A stretch of 9,783 nucleotides of DNA, taken from assembly GCA_029861795.1 (NCBI GenBank), contig JAOTYS010000150.1, positions 1 to 9,783 of the forward strand. Direction: 5' to 3'. Source of the stretch: Gammaproteobacteria bacterium. Its GTDB lineage: Bacteria > Pseudomonadota > Gammaproteobacteria > Arenicellales > JAOTYS01. Shown piece after piece: positions 1 through 7,718 of this stretch (its first letter is position 1; every line of letters begins with the position of its first letter). The notes under the pieces are model-generated. The model had not been told where the DNA came from, did not search any database, and was given only the letters and a program-made list of their open reading frames with translations. The translations under genes were made by a program, and so were the position numbers.

Positions 1-846
1 AAAGGCGTGATCGCTCGTTGTCTGCACAACGAGAGTCCACGGAAACACGCGCAATTTGTCGATATCACTCCTGCTGCCATACCTGCTGAAAATATTGCAC
101 TACAGCTGTTTGGTAGTGAGGAAGGGGGTGTGATACGCGCCGGGTGTTTTGAGACCGCCGCGGGCGGTACGTTGTTTCTGGACGAGATCGGGGATATGGA
201 TCTGACGACCCAGGCAAAATTAATCAGCGCGTTGGAGGAAGGTGAGTTCGTACGTTTAGGCGGCCGGCAGCCCATAGAGATCGATGTCAGGATCATTGCC
301 GCAAGTAATCAGAATCTGCCGCAAGCTGTTTCTGAAGGTAGATTTCGCGAGGATTTATTTTACCGGTTGAATGTGGTGCCGGTGCGCGCGCCAGCGCTGT
401 GTGAACATCGCGAAGACATTCCGGATTTGGTCAACTTTTATCTCAATTGGATGGTGGAGAAGGAGGGTTTAACATATCGGCGATTCTCCACAGCCGCGCT
501 GAACGCGCTGCGCAACTACGATTGGCCGGGAAACGTCCGCGAACTAAAGAACTTGGTTCAACGGCTGCTGATTTTGAATCGAGGCGATGAAGTGAGCAAA
601 GACGAAGTGGAGGCGCAGTTGACGGGTTTGGCGGGTCCGGCAGCGACCGTTGCGGGACAGATCAACCTTGATGTTTCTTTGCGCGAGGCCCGGGATCAGT
701 TTGAAAAACAATATCTAGAACATCATCTGCGTAAAGTAGGTGGCAACGTAAGTGAGCTCGCTCAAGCTGTGGGGCTCGAGCGCACCCATTTGTATCGCAA
801 GCTCAAGGGGCTCGGTATCGACCCTAGGTCGCAGAAAGTCGGATAA
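1..846 (+). CDS. ntrX: NtrX-type response regulator, AAA+ and HTH part (5' truncated)
   Basis: This is the C-terminal part of an NtrC-family response regulator, most like NtrX of the NtrY/NtrX two-component system linked to nitrogen or redox control. The reading frame is open from base 1; the GTG at base 7 is internal, not a start. The first visible residues, KGVIARCLH, align with the end of Walker A (GxGK-E-x-V-A-R), so codon 1 is probably the ATP-binding lysine and the receiver domain lies outside the window. Walker B is [11 protein letters not shown] (Asp at 181-183, Glu at 184-186). The arginine-finger region [10 protein letters not shown] starts near 346. A Fis-type helix-turn-helix ends the protein ([22 protein letters not shown], with one break here only in quoting). 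The sigma-54 contact loop GAFTGA is missing: [16 protein letters not shown] stands in its place, as known for many NtrX proteins. It may therefore act without sigma-54. It lies 17 nt upstream of trkA, a pairing seen in other proteobacteria. The NtrX assignment rests on the loop, the C-terminus and the context. Confidence 0.88.
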   Translation, partial: KGVIARCLHNESPRKHAQFVDITPAAIPAENIALQLFGSEEGGVIRAGCFETAAGGTLFLDEIGDMDLTTQAKLISALEEGEFVRLGGRQPIEIDVRIIAASNQNLPQAVSEGRFREDLFYRLNVVPVRAPALCEHREDIPDLVNFYLNWMVEKEGLTYRRFSTAALNALRNYDWPGNVRELKNLVQRLLILNRGDEVSKDEVEAQLTGLAGPAATVAGQINLDVSLREARDQFEKQYLEHHLRKVGGNVSELAQAVGLERTHLYRKLKGLGIDPRSQKVG

Positions 847-863
847 CGCGCCGCGCTATACGG

Positions 864-2300
864 ATGAAAATCATTATCCTCGGGGCCGGGCAGGTCGGCA
901 CATCGATGGCAGAGATTCTGTCCGGGGAGGAAAACGACATCACCCTAGTTGACATCAACGCGGATCATCTGCGCACGTTGCAAGACCGCCTCGACATCCG
1001 GACAGTGCAAGGATCCGCGTCACATCCTGGCGTATTGGTCCTGGCGGGTGCTGATGATGCAGACATGATCCTCGCCGTTACTGATAGCGATGAGGTCAAT
1101 ATGGTAGCGTGCCAGATCGCTTCCACCATGTTCCATACACCGACGAAGTTCGCTCGAATCCGTAGCGCGGAGTTTCTGTCTCATCCCGAGATATTTAGTA
1201 AAGAATCGATTCCGATTGATGCCATCATTAGCCCGGAGCAGATTATTACAGATCAGATATTGCGGTTGATCGAGCACCCTGGTGCTTTGCAAGTGTTAGA
1301 TTTTGCAGGCGGCAAAGTGCAATTGGTCGCCATTCAGGCCTATTACGGAGGTCCCCTAGTCGGGCACGAACTGAGTGATCTCAAGAAACACATGCCCAAC
1401 GTCGACACACGAGTGGCGGCAATTTATCGCCGAGACCGCGCAATCCTTCCTGAAGGGGACACAGTCATTGAGCCCGATGACGAGGTTTTTTTCATCGCTG
1501 CACGCAAGAACATTCGTGCTGTCATGAGAGAGCTCCGTAAGTTAGACAACCCAGTAAGACGGATAATGATTGCTGGTGCGGGTAACATTGGATATCGTTT
1601 GGCATCAGCACTAGAAAGGAAAAGCTATAACGATATCTCGCAAAAGATTAGTTACCAGTTGACCTCGCCTTTGGAAAGACAGAGTTATCACGTCAAACTG
1701 ATTGAGCGCGATCCCGAGCGTGCAAGATTCGTCAGCGAGCAGTTAGATGAAACCATTGTGTTAAGTGGGGATGCCACTGATGAAGAACTGATGTTGCAAG
1801 AAAACATCGAGAGCGTGGACGTGTTTTGCGCGCTGACAAATGATGACGAGGCAAATATTCTGGCGGCGATGTTGGCGAAGCGATTGGGGGCGCACCGCGT
1901 AATGGCTTTGATAAATAGGTCTGCGTATGTGGATTTGATTGAAAGCAGCGTGTTGGATATAGCAATATCACCAAAGATTGCAACTGTTGGTAGTTTGCTT
2001 ACGCACATCCGACGCGGCGATGTAGTCGCTGTGCATTCGCTGCGACGTGGTGCTGCTGAGGCAATTGAGGCCGTCGCCCACGGTGATGCTTCTTCCTCCA
2101 AAGTTGTCGGTCGCACCGTTTCTGAGATCAAGCTTCCCCCAGGCACTACCATTGGTGCGATCCAACGCAACGATGAAGTACTGATGGCCCACCACGACAC
2201 AGAAATTCAATCAGAAGATCATGTGATCTTGTTCGTTGTGGACAAGCGCCACATTCCCGAAGTAGAACGTCTTTTTCAGGTTGGTGTCACCTTTCTTTAA
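864..2300 (+). CDS. trkA: Trk potassium uptake system regulatory protein TrkA
   Basis: TrkA is the peripheral, NAD(H)-binding RCK subunit that sits on the cytosolic face of TrkH and gates potassium uptake. The protein has 478 residues arranged as two RCK_N/RCK_C repeats. The first Rossmann motif is GAGQVG (residues 7-12), with the ribose-binding acidic residue in LVDIN (Asp30). The second is GAGNIG (238-243), followed by VKLIERD. The second half contains ALTNDDEAN, the stretch [17 protein letters not shown], and a C-terminus [12 protein letters not shown], all strongly TrkA-like. The usual TrkA length is about 458 residues; the extra 20 residues (about 250-269) fall between the second nucleotide-binding helix and the following strand, and are bounded by LERKSY and LERQSY. 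The ATG at 864 starts directly on the [12 protein letters not shown] motif, so the start is secure although no strong Shine-Dalgarno sequence is visible. It is probably cotranscribed with ntrX (17-nt gap) and functionally paired with trkH downstream. Confidence 0.96.
   Translation: MKIIILGAGQVGTSMAEILSGEENDITLVDINADHLRTLQDRLDIRTVQGSASHPGVLVLAGADDADMILAVTDSDEVNMVACQIASTMFHTPTKFARIRSAEFLSHPEIFSKESIPIDAIISPEQIITDQILRLIEHPGALQVLDFAGGKVQLVAIQAYYGGPLVGHELSDLKKHMPNVDTRVAAIYRRDRAILPEGDTVIEPDDEVFFIAARKNIRAVMRELRKLDNPVRRIMIAGAGNIGYRLASALERKSYNDISQKISYQLTSPLERQSYHVKLIERDPERARFVSEQLDETIVLSGDATDEELMLQENIESVDVFCALTNDDEANILAAMLAKRLGAHRVMALINRSAYVDLIESSVLDIAISPKIATVGSLLTHIRRGDVVAVHSLRRGAAEAIEAVAHGDASSSKVVGRTVSEIKLPPGTTIGAIQRNDEVLMAHHDTEIQSEDHVILFVVDKRHIPEVERLFQVGVTFL
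1611..1692 (+). repeat. Direct repeat bounding a 20-residue insertion in trkA
   Basis: Bases 1611-1632 and 1671-1692 match at 15 of 22 positions and lie exactly 60 nt apart, in frame. They encode LERKSYN and LERQSYH. The 60-nt period equals the excess length of this TrkA over the usual size. The rest of the unit (1633-1670) does not resemble the bases that follow the second copy. It could be an old, diverged tandem duplication or an inserted segment; the sequence alone does not decide between them. Confidence 0.5.
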
Positions 2301-2323
2301 GTGTGCCTTCGCGTGCACCAAGC

Positions 2324-2350
2324 TGTGACAGCCTGCCACCGGCTGTCGCG
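2324..2350 (+). promoter_or_regulatory. Hairpin in the trkA-trkH intergenic region
   Basis: GACAGCC (2327-2333) and GGCTGTC (2341-2347) form a perfect 7-bp stem with a 7-nt loop. Three more outer pairs (two of them G-U) extend it to 2324 and 2350. No T-run follows, so it does not look like a classical intrinsic terminator. It lies 24 nt after the trkA stop and could be an mRNA stability or processing element, or a weak attenuator between trkA and trkH. A function is not shown. Confidence 0.4.
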
Positions 2351-2414
2351 TTCTGAACTGATCCTGCTGCCCATATGTGTTTCGCCATAGTTACGCTTTT
2401 TGAACCATTTGCCT

Positions 2415-3866
2415 ATGCAGCCGCGCGTCGTACTTAAGATTCTCGGTGTGCTGCTGGTGTTGTTTAGCACGACACTGTTGCCCCCCGTAGCGGTGTCGAT
2501 TGGTTATCAGGATGGGATCTATAGAATCTTTCTGCTGGCTTACATCTCAACGCTTTTGACTGGAATCATTTGCTGGTGGCCGGTAAGGCACATGCAGCGC
2601 GAGTTGCGGTTTCGCGATGGATTTGTGATTGTGGTTCTGTTTTGGACTGTGCTCGCATCATTCGGCACGCTCCCGTTTTTGCTTTCCGATGCCCCCCGCA
2701 TGTCGGTCACTGATGCGTTTTTCGAATCCATGTCAGGGCTAACTACAACAGGCGCCACGGTGATGACGGGAATCGACGAGCTTCCCGTGTCGATTCGCTA
2801 TTATCGCCAACAGCTGCAGTGGTTGGGTGGTATGGGGATAATCGTGCTGGCCGTGGCGATCATGCCGATGTTGGGCATTGGTGGTATGCAGTTGTACCGG
2901 GCGGAAACACCCGGTCCGATGAAAGATACCAAGCTGACTCCACGGATTACCGAAACCGCCAAGGCCCTTTGGTACATCTATCTCGGATTGACGCTACTGT
3001 GTGCATTGGCTTATTGGCTGTCAGGCATGAATGCATTTGACGCCATTGGTCACAGTTTTTCCACCGTGGCGATCGGTGGGTTCTCCACCCACGACCGAAG
3101 CCTTGGATATTTCGACAGCAATGCTGTGGATTTGGTTGCGATGGTTTTCATGCTTATCTCCGGAGTTAACTTCGCGTTGCACTTTACTGCTTGGCGATCA
3201 CGTAGCATCTCGTGTTACTTTCGAGACTCTGAAGTTCTGGTTTATTTTAGTATCCTTTTCGCAGTTGTGGCGATTACCATACCCGTGCTTAATGCCCATG
3301 ACATTTTTAGCGATACAAGCGAATCATTGTTGCAGGGAGCCTTTCAAGTGATCTCCATCGGCACCACAACTGGTTTCACCACAGGCGGATACAGTTGGTG
3401 GCCCTCTTTCTTACCTATCATGTTATTGCTCGTGAGCTTTATCGGAGGGTGCGCCGGTTCCACCGCCGGAGGTATGAAAGTGATCAGGTTCACCCTGTTG
3501 TTTAAACAGGGGCAACGAGAGATAACCCGCTTAGTCCATCCCAACGCCCTTATTCCAATCAAGGTCGGCGGCAAACCGGTTTCCGATAGAATCATTAGTG
3601 CTGTGTGGGGATTCTTCTCTTTATACGTCCTGAGTTATATTGTTTTGTCTTTGATTATGACATCCACTGGCGTGGATATCGTAACTGCATTCTCTGCGGT
3701 AGCCGCGTGTCTCAACAATCTCGGCCCCGGTCTGGGTGAGGTGGCATCGAATTACCAAAACATTAGTGACGGAGGTAAGTGGTTGTTGAGTTTCGCAATG
3801 CTGCTTGGGCGGCTCGAGCTGTTTACTTTGCTGGTATTGCTAAGCGCAACATTCTGGCGTGGCTAA
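2415..3866 (+). CDS. trkH: Trk potassium uptake system pore protein TrkH
   Basis: TrkH is the inner-membrane, potassium-translocating subunit of the Trk system and works with TrkA. The ATG at 2415 gives 483 residues, the same length as I recall for E. coli TrkH, and starts on the first hydrophobic segment (MQPRVVLKILGVLL). An in-frame TTG at 2400 would add five residues and is less likely. The four pseudo-repeated pore loops are visible: SGLTTTGAT (about 107-115), STVAIGGFS (216-224), GTTTGFTT (316-323) and NNLGPGLG (434-441), each carrying the filter glycine. Other TrkH hallmarks are LQWLGGMGIIVLAVAI, GGMQLYRAE, FIGGCAGSTAGGMKVIR and the C-terminus LGRLELFTLLVLLSATFWR. There is no clear Shine-Dalgarno sequence upstream of either start. 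The 114-nt gap from trkA contains a hairpin, so trkH may be expressed at a different level from trkA. The call is secure; only the start is slightly open. Confidence 0.96.
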   Translation: MQPRVVLKILGVLLVLFSTTLLPPVAVSIGYQDGIYRIFLLAYISTLLTGIICWWPVRHMQRELRFRDGFVIVVLFWTVLASFGTLPFLLSDAPRMSVTDAFFESMSGLTTTGATVMTGIDELPVSIRYYRQQLQWLGGMGIIVLAVAIMPMLGIGGMQLYRAETPGPMKDTKLTPRITETAKALWYIYLGLTLLCALAYWLSGMNAFDAIGHSFSTVAIGGFSTHDRSLGYFDSNAVDLVAMVFMLISGVNFALHFTAWRSRSISCYFRDSEVLVYFSILFAVVAITIPVLNAHDIFSDTSESLLQGAFQVISIGTTTGFTTGGYSWWPSFLPIMLLLVSFIGGCAGSTAGGMKVIRFTLLFKQGQREITRLVHPNALIPIKVGGKPVSDRIISAVWGFFSLYVLSYIVLSLIMTSTGVDIVTAFSAVAACLNNLGPGLGEVASNYQNISDGGKWLLSFAMLLGRLELFTLLVLLSATFWRG

Positions 3867-3894
3867 CTCTGGGTCCTGACCGTAGATTCGGCTC

Positions 3895-4209
3895 GTGGAG
3901 TTGCTTGAAAGACTACAACAAATGTTGGCCCAGGGACGCGACGATGCCTTGCTTAGATTTGGCATCGGTAGTGAATACTTTAAGCGTCGGGAATACATTC
4001 AGGCAATCGATCATTTCAGCAAAGCCATCGAACATGATCCTGAGTACTCCGCTGCTTGGAAGTTTCTGTGTAAAGCGCTGCAGGGCGTCGGTGATAAGAA
4101 CGCCGCGATCGAGGCATGTGAAAAGGGTATAGCGATTGCAAAAAATGGAGGTGATGCACAGGCGGTGAAGGAGATGCAGGTGCTGCTGAAAAGAGCGAAG
4201 TCCAAGTAG
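3895..4209 (+). CDS. Small TPR-repeat protein downstream of trkH
   Basis: This 104-residue protein is predicted to be cytosolic, with no signal peptide or membrane segment. It contains about two tetratricopeptide repeats: residues 17-50 (ALLRFGIGSEYFKRREYIQA then IDHFSKAIEHDPE) and about 52-84 (SAAWKFLCKALQGVGDKNAA, IEACEKGIAIA), followed by a charged helix containing VKEMQVLLKR. TPRs mediate protein-protein contacts; no partner can be named. The family of short TPR proteins with an ALLRF motif near the N-terminus and a KEMQV motif near the C-terminus is common in beta- and gammaproteobacteria. The GTG at 3895 is chosen because the MELLERLQQMLAQGRDDALL helix fits the usual N-terminus; the ATG at 3922 is the alternative and would remove part of that helix. 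It follows trkH by 28 nt on the same strand and stops 7 nt from the convergent acyltransferase gene. Confidence 0.8.
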   Translation: MELLERLQQMLAQGRDDALLRFGIGSEYFKRREYIQAIDHFSKAIEHDPEYSAAWKFLCKALQGVGDKNAAIEACEKGIAIAKNGGDAQAVKEMQVLLKRAKSK

Positions 4210-4216
4210 ATTGATC

Positions 4217-5170
4217 TTAATAGAAACTTGGTTCGCCCTCCGGTCGAGTCTTGAAGCGTTGGTGTACCCAGAAATACTGTTCAGGCATGGTTCTGATCAT
4301 TTTCTCGATTTCCATGTTCATTCGTGTGGCATCCTCATGTTCGTCTCCAGAGGGGAATTGATCGAACGGTGCGCTCAGGATGATCTCATAGCCTTGACCC
4401 CTAGAAAGTTGTTTGGCAGCACATAAGATCACCACTGCGCTGCCGAGTTCAGCGAAGCGGCTTGTGGCGCTGATGGTAGAGGTCTGAATGTTGAAAAACG
4501 GTGCGAATACCTTATGACGTTTTCCCAGATCCTGATCGGGTAGGTAGTACAGAGGTGTACCGCTGAGCAGGTTCTTAATCGCGGATCTCATACCGTAGCG
4601 ATAATCAACAAGTTCGATGGTATGACGCGGCCGCCTACTGTGGACGATGAGATCTAACATTGGGTTGCCGGATTCCTTGGCATCGCAAATCAGTCGGTAG
4701 CCGGCATGAACCAAAGGATTACGTGGGGGCCTGTACATCGCCACCAGGGGACCACGCTGCGCCAGGGCCAGCGCCCCCACGGTCATGGTGGAGAAGTGTG
4801 GGGCCAATATTAAAACGTTGCGGCCTTCCCTCTGCGACTGTTCCAGATGTTCTAGCCCAGCGAATCGTACCAGCCGATTGAATCGTTTTTCGCTCGCCCA
4901 GGCAGTGACCCCCACGTCGAACACGGCCTGACCCAGTACTCTAAAATGTCGACGCACAAGTCGTTTGCGTTGGTGTGGAGAGAGTTCCGGGAAGCAGCGA
5001 TCGATATTGCGCGTTGCAACGTGACGGCGTTCTGTATGTAGCCAATACAGGCATTGTCCCAACAAGGTACCGACGAGCCACAGAACGGGTAACGGCAATA
5101 GGCTTAAACCTCTGAATGCAATGGCCCACATCCAGGTAAACCAAAAACGGGGCTCGGTGAATCTGGTCAT
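4217..5170 (-). CDS. LpxL/HtrB-like acyltransferase with altered catalytic motif (T in place of D/E)
   Basis: This 317-residue protein belongs to the lysophospholipid/lipid A late acyltransferase family (LpxL/HtrB, LPLAT). Such enzymes transfer acyl chains from acyl-ACP to lipid A precursors at the cytosolic side of the inner membrane. An N-terminal hydrophobic anchor (about residues 13-43), RNIDRCFPELS (54-64), YRPPRNPLV (146-154), YYLPDQDLG and the C-terminal FKTRPEGEPS fit the family. The catalytic HX4(D/E) box is altered: it reads H125-FSTM-T130, with His encoded at 4796-4798 and Thr at 4781-4783. Known LpxL-type enzymes need the acidic residue, so this copy may be inactive, may act on something else, or may be regulatory. 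It begins 6 nt after the stop of the upstream paralogue, with GGGG just before the ATG, suggesting translational coupling. The family call is firm; the substrate and activity are open. Confidence 0.88.
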   Translation of the reverse strand: MTRFTEPRFWFTWMWAIAFRGLSLLPLPVLWLVGTLLGQCLYWLHTERRHVATRNIDRCFPELSPHQRKRLVRRHFRVLGQAVFDVGVTAWASEKRFNRLVRFAGLEHLEQSQREGRNVLILAPHFSTMTVGALALAQRGPLVAMYRPPRNPLVHAGYRLICDAKESGNPMLDLIVHSRRPRHTIELVDYRYGMRSAIKNLLSGTPLYYLPDQDLGKRHKVFAPFFNIQTSTISATSRFAELGSAVVILCAAKQLSRGQGYEIILSAPFDQFPSGDEHEDATRMNMEIEKMIRTMPEQYFWVHQRFKTRPEGEPSFY

Positions 5171-5176
5171 GCCCCG

Positions 5177-6082
5177 TCAGTCATATGGAGAAGGCTCGCC
5201 ATTTGGTCGGGTTTTAAACCACTTCAGTGTCCATAGATACTGTTCTGGTGCTTCTCGGATTCCGGCTTCAAGGGCTCGATTCATGGTAGCGGCATCGGTG
5301 ATACGATCACCACTGGGAAAGTCTGGCAACGGTGCCCTGAGGGCCACCTCATACTGACCGCTATTCTCGAGCAGACGGGTGAAGCATGGTATGACTACAG
5401 CATTGGTCATCGACGCGAGCCGACCGAGTGCGGTTATTGTGGCGGTCGGAATACCAAAGAACGGAACGAGCACCGAATGCTTGTCACCAAAATCTTGGTC
5501 GGGGATATAGTAACAAGCGATTTGCGACCGAATACCGCGGACTAAGGGGCGTATGCCGTGTTCACGTAGTACGACAGTTGCCCCAAAACGCGACCGGCCC
5601 TGATGCACATACCGGTTCAGAACTGGATTGCGTAGCGAGTTCATCATTGATATCGCCGGGCTGTAGCGGGAAATCGTAACGCCACCCATGTCCATCCCCA
5701 CGCTGTGCGGAGTAATGAGTATTATGTTTTTCCCTTGCTTTATCAGATCTAAAAAAGCCTCTAGACCCACCACTCGAACGTACTTGTCAAGTTTCTCCAC
5801 CGACCCCCACTGGATGAGACCCATATCGGCCACGCTTTGACCGTAGCGGCGAAAGTGAGAGATAAGCATTTGCATTCTCTCCGACTCGGAACACTCCGGG
5901 AAGCAAAGATCAAGATTAATCTTAGCGATGCGGCGGCGTTTCTCATTGGTCCAGTAGAACAGCTGACCTATTGCAGCACCAAACGTGAGTGTTAGTCTTC
6001 GTGGAAGGTTCGCGAATAAGCGCAATATTCCAAGCAACAGCCAAGCGCCCCAGAAGCGCGGTTGTAGTAATAGCAAACTCAT
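5177..6082 (-). CDS. LpxL/HtrB-like lipid A acyltransferase with intact HX4D motif
   Basis: This is a second LPLAT-family acyltransferase, a paralogue of the gene directly downstream. From the ATG at 6082 it has 301 residues: an N-terminal membrane anchor (MSLLLLQPRFWGAWLLLG), INLDLCFPECS, a complete catalytic box H126-SVGM-D131 (His at 5705-5707, Asp at 5690-5692), RNPVLNRYV, YYIPDQDFGDKHSV and the C-terminal FKTRPNGEPS. The expected role is late acylation of lipid A or a related lipid at the inner membrane. I favour 6082 because PRFW and the catalytic His then sit within one residue of their positions in the paralogue (7 versus 8, 125 versus 126). An ATG at 6130 and a GTG at 6148 are in frame and would add 16 or 22 mostly polar residues; no candidate has a clear Shine-Dalgarno sequence. 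It probably belongs to one minus-strand transcript with the next acyltransferase. Confidence 0.9.
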   Translation of the reverse strand: MSLLLLQPRFWGAWLLLGILRLFANLPRRLTLTFGAAIGQLFYWTNEKRRRIAKINLDLCFPECSESERMQMLISHFRRYGQSVADMGLIQWGSVEKLDKYVRVVGLEAFLDLIKQGKNIILITPHSVGMDMGGVTISRYSPAISMMNSLRNPVLNRYVHQGRSRFGATVVLREHGIRPLVRGIRSQIACYYIPDQDFGDKHSVLVPFFGIPTATITALGRLASMTNAVVIPCFTRLLENSGQYEVALRAPLPDFPSGDRITDAATMNRALEAGIREAPEQYLWTLKWFKTRPNGEPSPYD

Positions 6083-6219
6083 TCCGGGTTGATGATCTCG
6101 GCTGGCAGTAGCGCTTTGAGCTGTGGTCATCCCAAGGAGTGTCAGCACTTGCCGGATCTACATTGCTGATGGATGGGCGTAACTATGTGCTCGCCCCGAA
6201 GCCCGAGCGCGATGGACTT

Positions 6220-6855
6220 TCAACACTGAAGCAGCGGAAGCAACTTATGACACGTATGTGCAGCCGCTTCCAGATCCTCCCAATAGTCGATATCCCTGAG
6301 CATCGGTAGATGAGTGTCGAATTCGATCCCGAGGGCGTCGGCCTTTGCGAGGGTAGTCGATCCGACCTTATCGCTGCCCCAAGGGATGTTTTGAAACAGT
6401 GCCGGGACGGGCACGGTCAGTCCGATAAAGTAATAGCCGCCATCATCACATAAACCGATGACATTCTTTCCACGGGTTAGAGAGAAGTATGCTTGTTCCA
6501 GCACCTCCCCAGGGCAATGTGGTACGTCGCAGCCCATCACCGCTGCGGCACCCCTCCGGCTAATCCCATCGTCTAGGGTGGCTGTGATCTTCGCTCCTAG
6601 ATCACCCTTCACTTGAGTGAACAGGGCAACGGCATAATCACCGTGTAACCACCTGAAAAACGGGTGGCCCGCATCTGGCCACACCTGAAGCTGTACCTCA
6701 CCCGGCCAACTCTGTGTAGTCAACTCAACACTGCAGATAACCAATTCTCGAGCGATTTGGGCCGCTTTCGCTGCAGAACAACCTTTTTGTAGGCGAGTTT
6801 TAACCTGGCCCGGCTGTGGTGCCTTAGCGAAAAGGTTGAGTATCGGAGAGCTCAA
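6220..6855 (-). CDS. TIGR04282-family glycosyltransferase (DUF2064, GT-A-like)
   Basis: This soluble protein of about 211 residues matches the TIGR04282/DUF2064 family, annotated as rSAM/selenodomain-associated or arsenosugar biosynthesis glycosyltransferase; the true substrate is mostly unproven. Visible motifs are FAKAPQPGQVKTRL (9-22, nucleotide-sugar-binding N-terminus), QVKGDLGAK (82-90 region), GCDVPHCP (108-115, in place of the more usual GxDxP), DDGGYYFIGL (137-146), IPWGSDKVGSTT (157-168) and DIDYWEDL (188-195). I chose the TTG at 6853-6855, with AGGA two bases before it overlapping the neighbour's stop, because family members begin only a few residues before the FAKAP motif. Starting from the TTG at 6912 would add 19 residues and overlap the upstream gene by 53 nt. 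It is 4 nt downstream of the TIGR04283-like gene, a common pairing, so the two products likely act together. Confidence 0.85.
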   Translation of the reverse strand: MSSPILNLFAKAPQPGQVKTRLQKGCSAAKAAQIARELVICSVELTTQSWPGEVQLQVWPDAGHPFFRWLHGDYAVALFTQVKGDLGAKITATLDDGISRRGAAAVMGCDVPHCPGEVLEQAYFSLTRGKNVIGLCDDGGYYFIGLTVPVPALFQNIPWGSDKVGSTTLAKADALGIEFDTHLPMLRDIDYWEDLEAAAHTCHKLLPLLQC

Positions 6856-6859
6856 TGTC

Positions 6860-7582
6860 CTACGCCTTGGAAGTGTAATACCATTTAGACAGTCGACTGG
6901 GTGCCACACCAAACCAGAACATTAACCTCAGCATCCACATCTCACCAACCGTCCGTAACACACCTCGAGATTGCCAACGCCGCGCTGAGATGAGTACTGG
7001 ATTGTGAATGATAGCAGGCCTTCCCAATCTCTTAAGTCTTTTCGAAAGTATGATGTCTTCCATCAGTGGCACGTCGGAGAAACCTCCAACTTCATTGAAT
7101 ACTCGTCGTGAGACGAAGATTGCTTGGTCACCGGTTGCGATACCTGTAAGGGCAGAACGAATGTTCATTGCGCGTGCAATGATACGCAGCACGATTCGCG
7201 AGTCGTCAAGCTGAACGTCGAAGCGCCCCCAATGGAAACCACAGTGGATCGCGTCTCGAATCAGGCCCACGGCCTCCCTAGGTAGTTGTGTGTCCACATG
7301 AAGAAATAGCAAGATAGGGCTGCTGGCGATAGCCGCCCCGGCGTTCATCTGCAGGCCACGACTAGGTGGGGATTGTATAGCGCGGACTTGCGTCCGTTTG
7401 AGTGACGAGGACATCATTGCTGTTTCCGAAAACCGGCTCGCGATCCGAGATGAACCGTCGGAACTTTCTCCATCAACAATGATTATTTCCTCAAACTCGT
7501 GCATTGTCTGCAATGCTGATAACGCGCTACGTAGTAGTCGCTGTTCATTAAGTACTGGCACAATTGCAGCGATGGGTGACAT
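6860..7582 (-). CDS. TIGR04283-family glycosyltransferase (GT2)
   Basis: This 240-residue family-2 glycosyltransferase resembles TIGR04283 (rSAM/selenodomain-associated transferase 2). It has VPVLNE (8-13), VDGESSDGS (36-44), SRGLQMNAGA (74-83), the DXD-like LHVDT (94-98), TGDQAIF (150-156), MEDI (174-177) and SARRW (199-203), in the usual order. A stretch around residues 52-70 (SETAMMSSSLKRTQV) seems longer than in typical members, where only a short linker separates the nucleotide-binding half from RGxQMNxG. The ATG at 7580-7582 has AAAGG four bases upstream, a good start. It is the first gene of a probable minus-strand operon with the TIGR04282-like gene and possibly the two acyltransferases. 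No radical-SAM (ArsS) gene is visible here, so an arsenosugar role is not supported by context; an envelope lipid or glycan acceptor is equally possible. Confidence 0.88.
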   Translation of the reverse strand: MSPIAAIVPVLNEQRLLRSALSALQTMHEFEEIIIVDGESSDGSSRIASRFSETAMMSSSLKRTQVRAIQSPPSRGLQMNAGAAIASSPILLFLHVDTQLPREAVGLIRDAIHCGFHWGRFDVQLDDSRIVLRIIARAMNIRSALTGIATGDQAIFVSRRVFNEVGGFSDVPLMEDIILSKRLKRLGRPAIIHNPVLISARRWQSRGVLRTVGEMWMLRLMFWFGVAPSRLSKWYYTSKA

Positions 7583-7586
7583 AAAG

Positions 7587-7591
7587 CCTTT
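7587..7591 (-). promoter_or_regulatory. Ribosome binding site of the GT2 gene
   Basis: AAAGG on the minus strand lies four bases upstream of the ATG at 7580-7582 and supports that start. Confidence 0.5.
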
Positions 7592-7718
7592 ACCAGAACC
7601 TGACTGCGCGACTCAGTTGGACCGTCGTGCTGATCTTTTGTGTTGTGCCAGTACCTGTCTGAAGCACCGATTGCCTTAAACTCAGCTGGGGCATGGGCGT
7701 GGACAATTGAGGATCAAG

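Noticed and set aside
1688..2200. 170-codon open frame on the minus strand inside trkA
   Set aside because: It lies wholly antisense to a firmly identified gene. Its product is low-complexity Ser/Thr/Ala-rich with no recognisable domain or ribosome binding site.
3779..4132. 117-codon plus-strand frame spanning the trkH end and the TPR gene
   Set aside because: It overlaps two recognised genes in another frame, and its product matches no family I know.
6131..6219. Possible terminator between the TIGR04282-like gene and the acyltransferases
   Set aside because: A GCTCG/CGAGC stem can be drawn near 6190-6210, but it has a 10-nt loop and no T-run on the minus strand.
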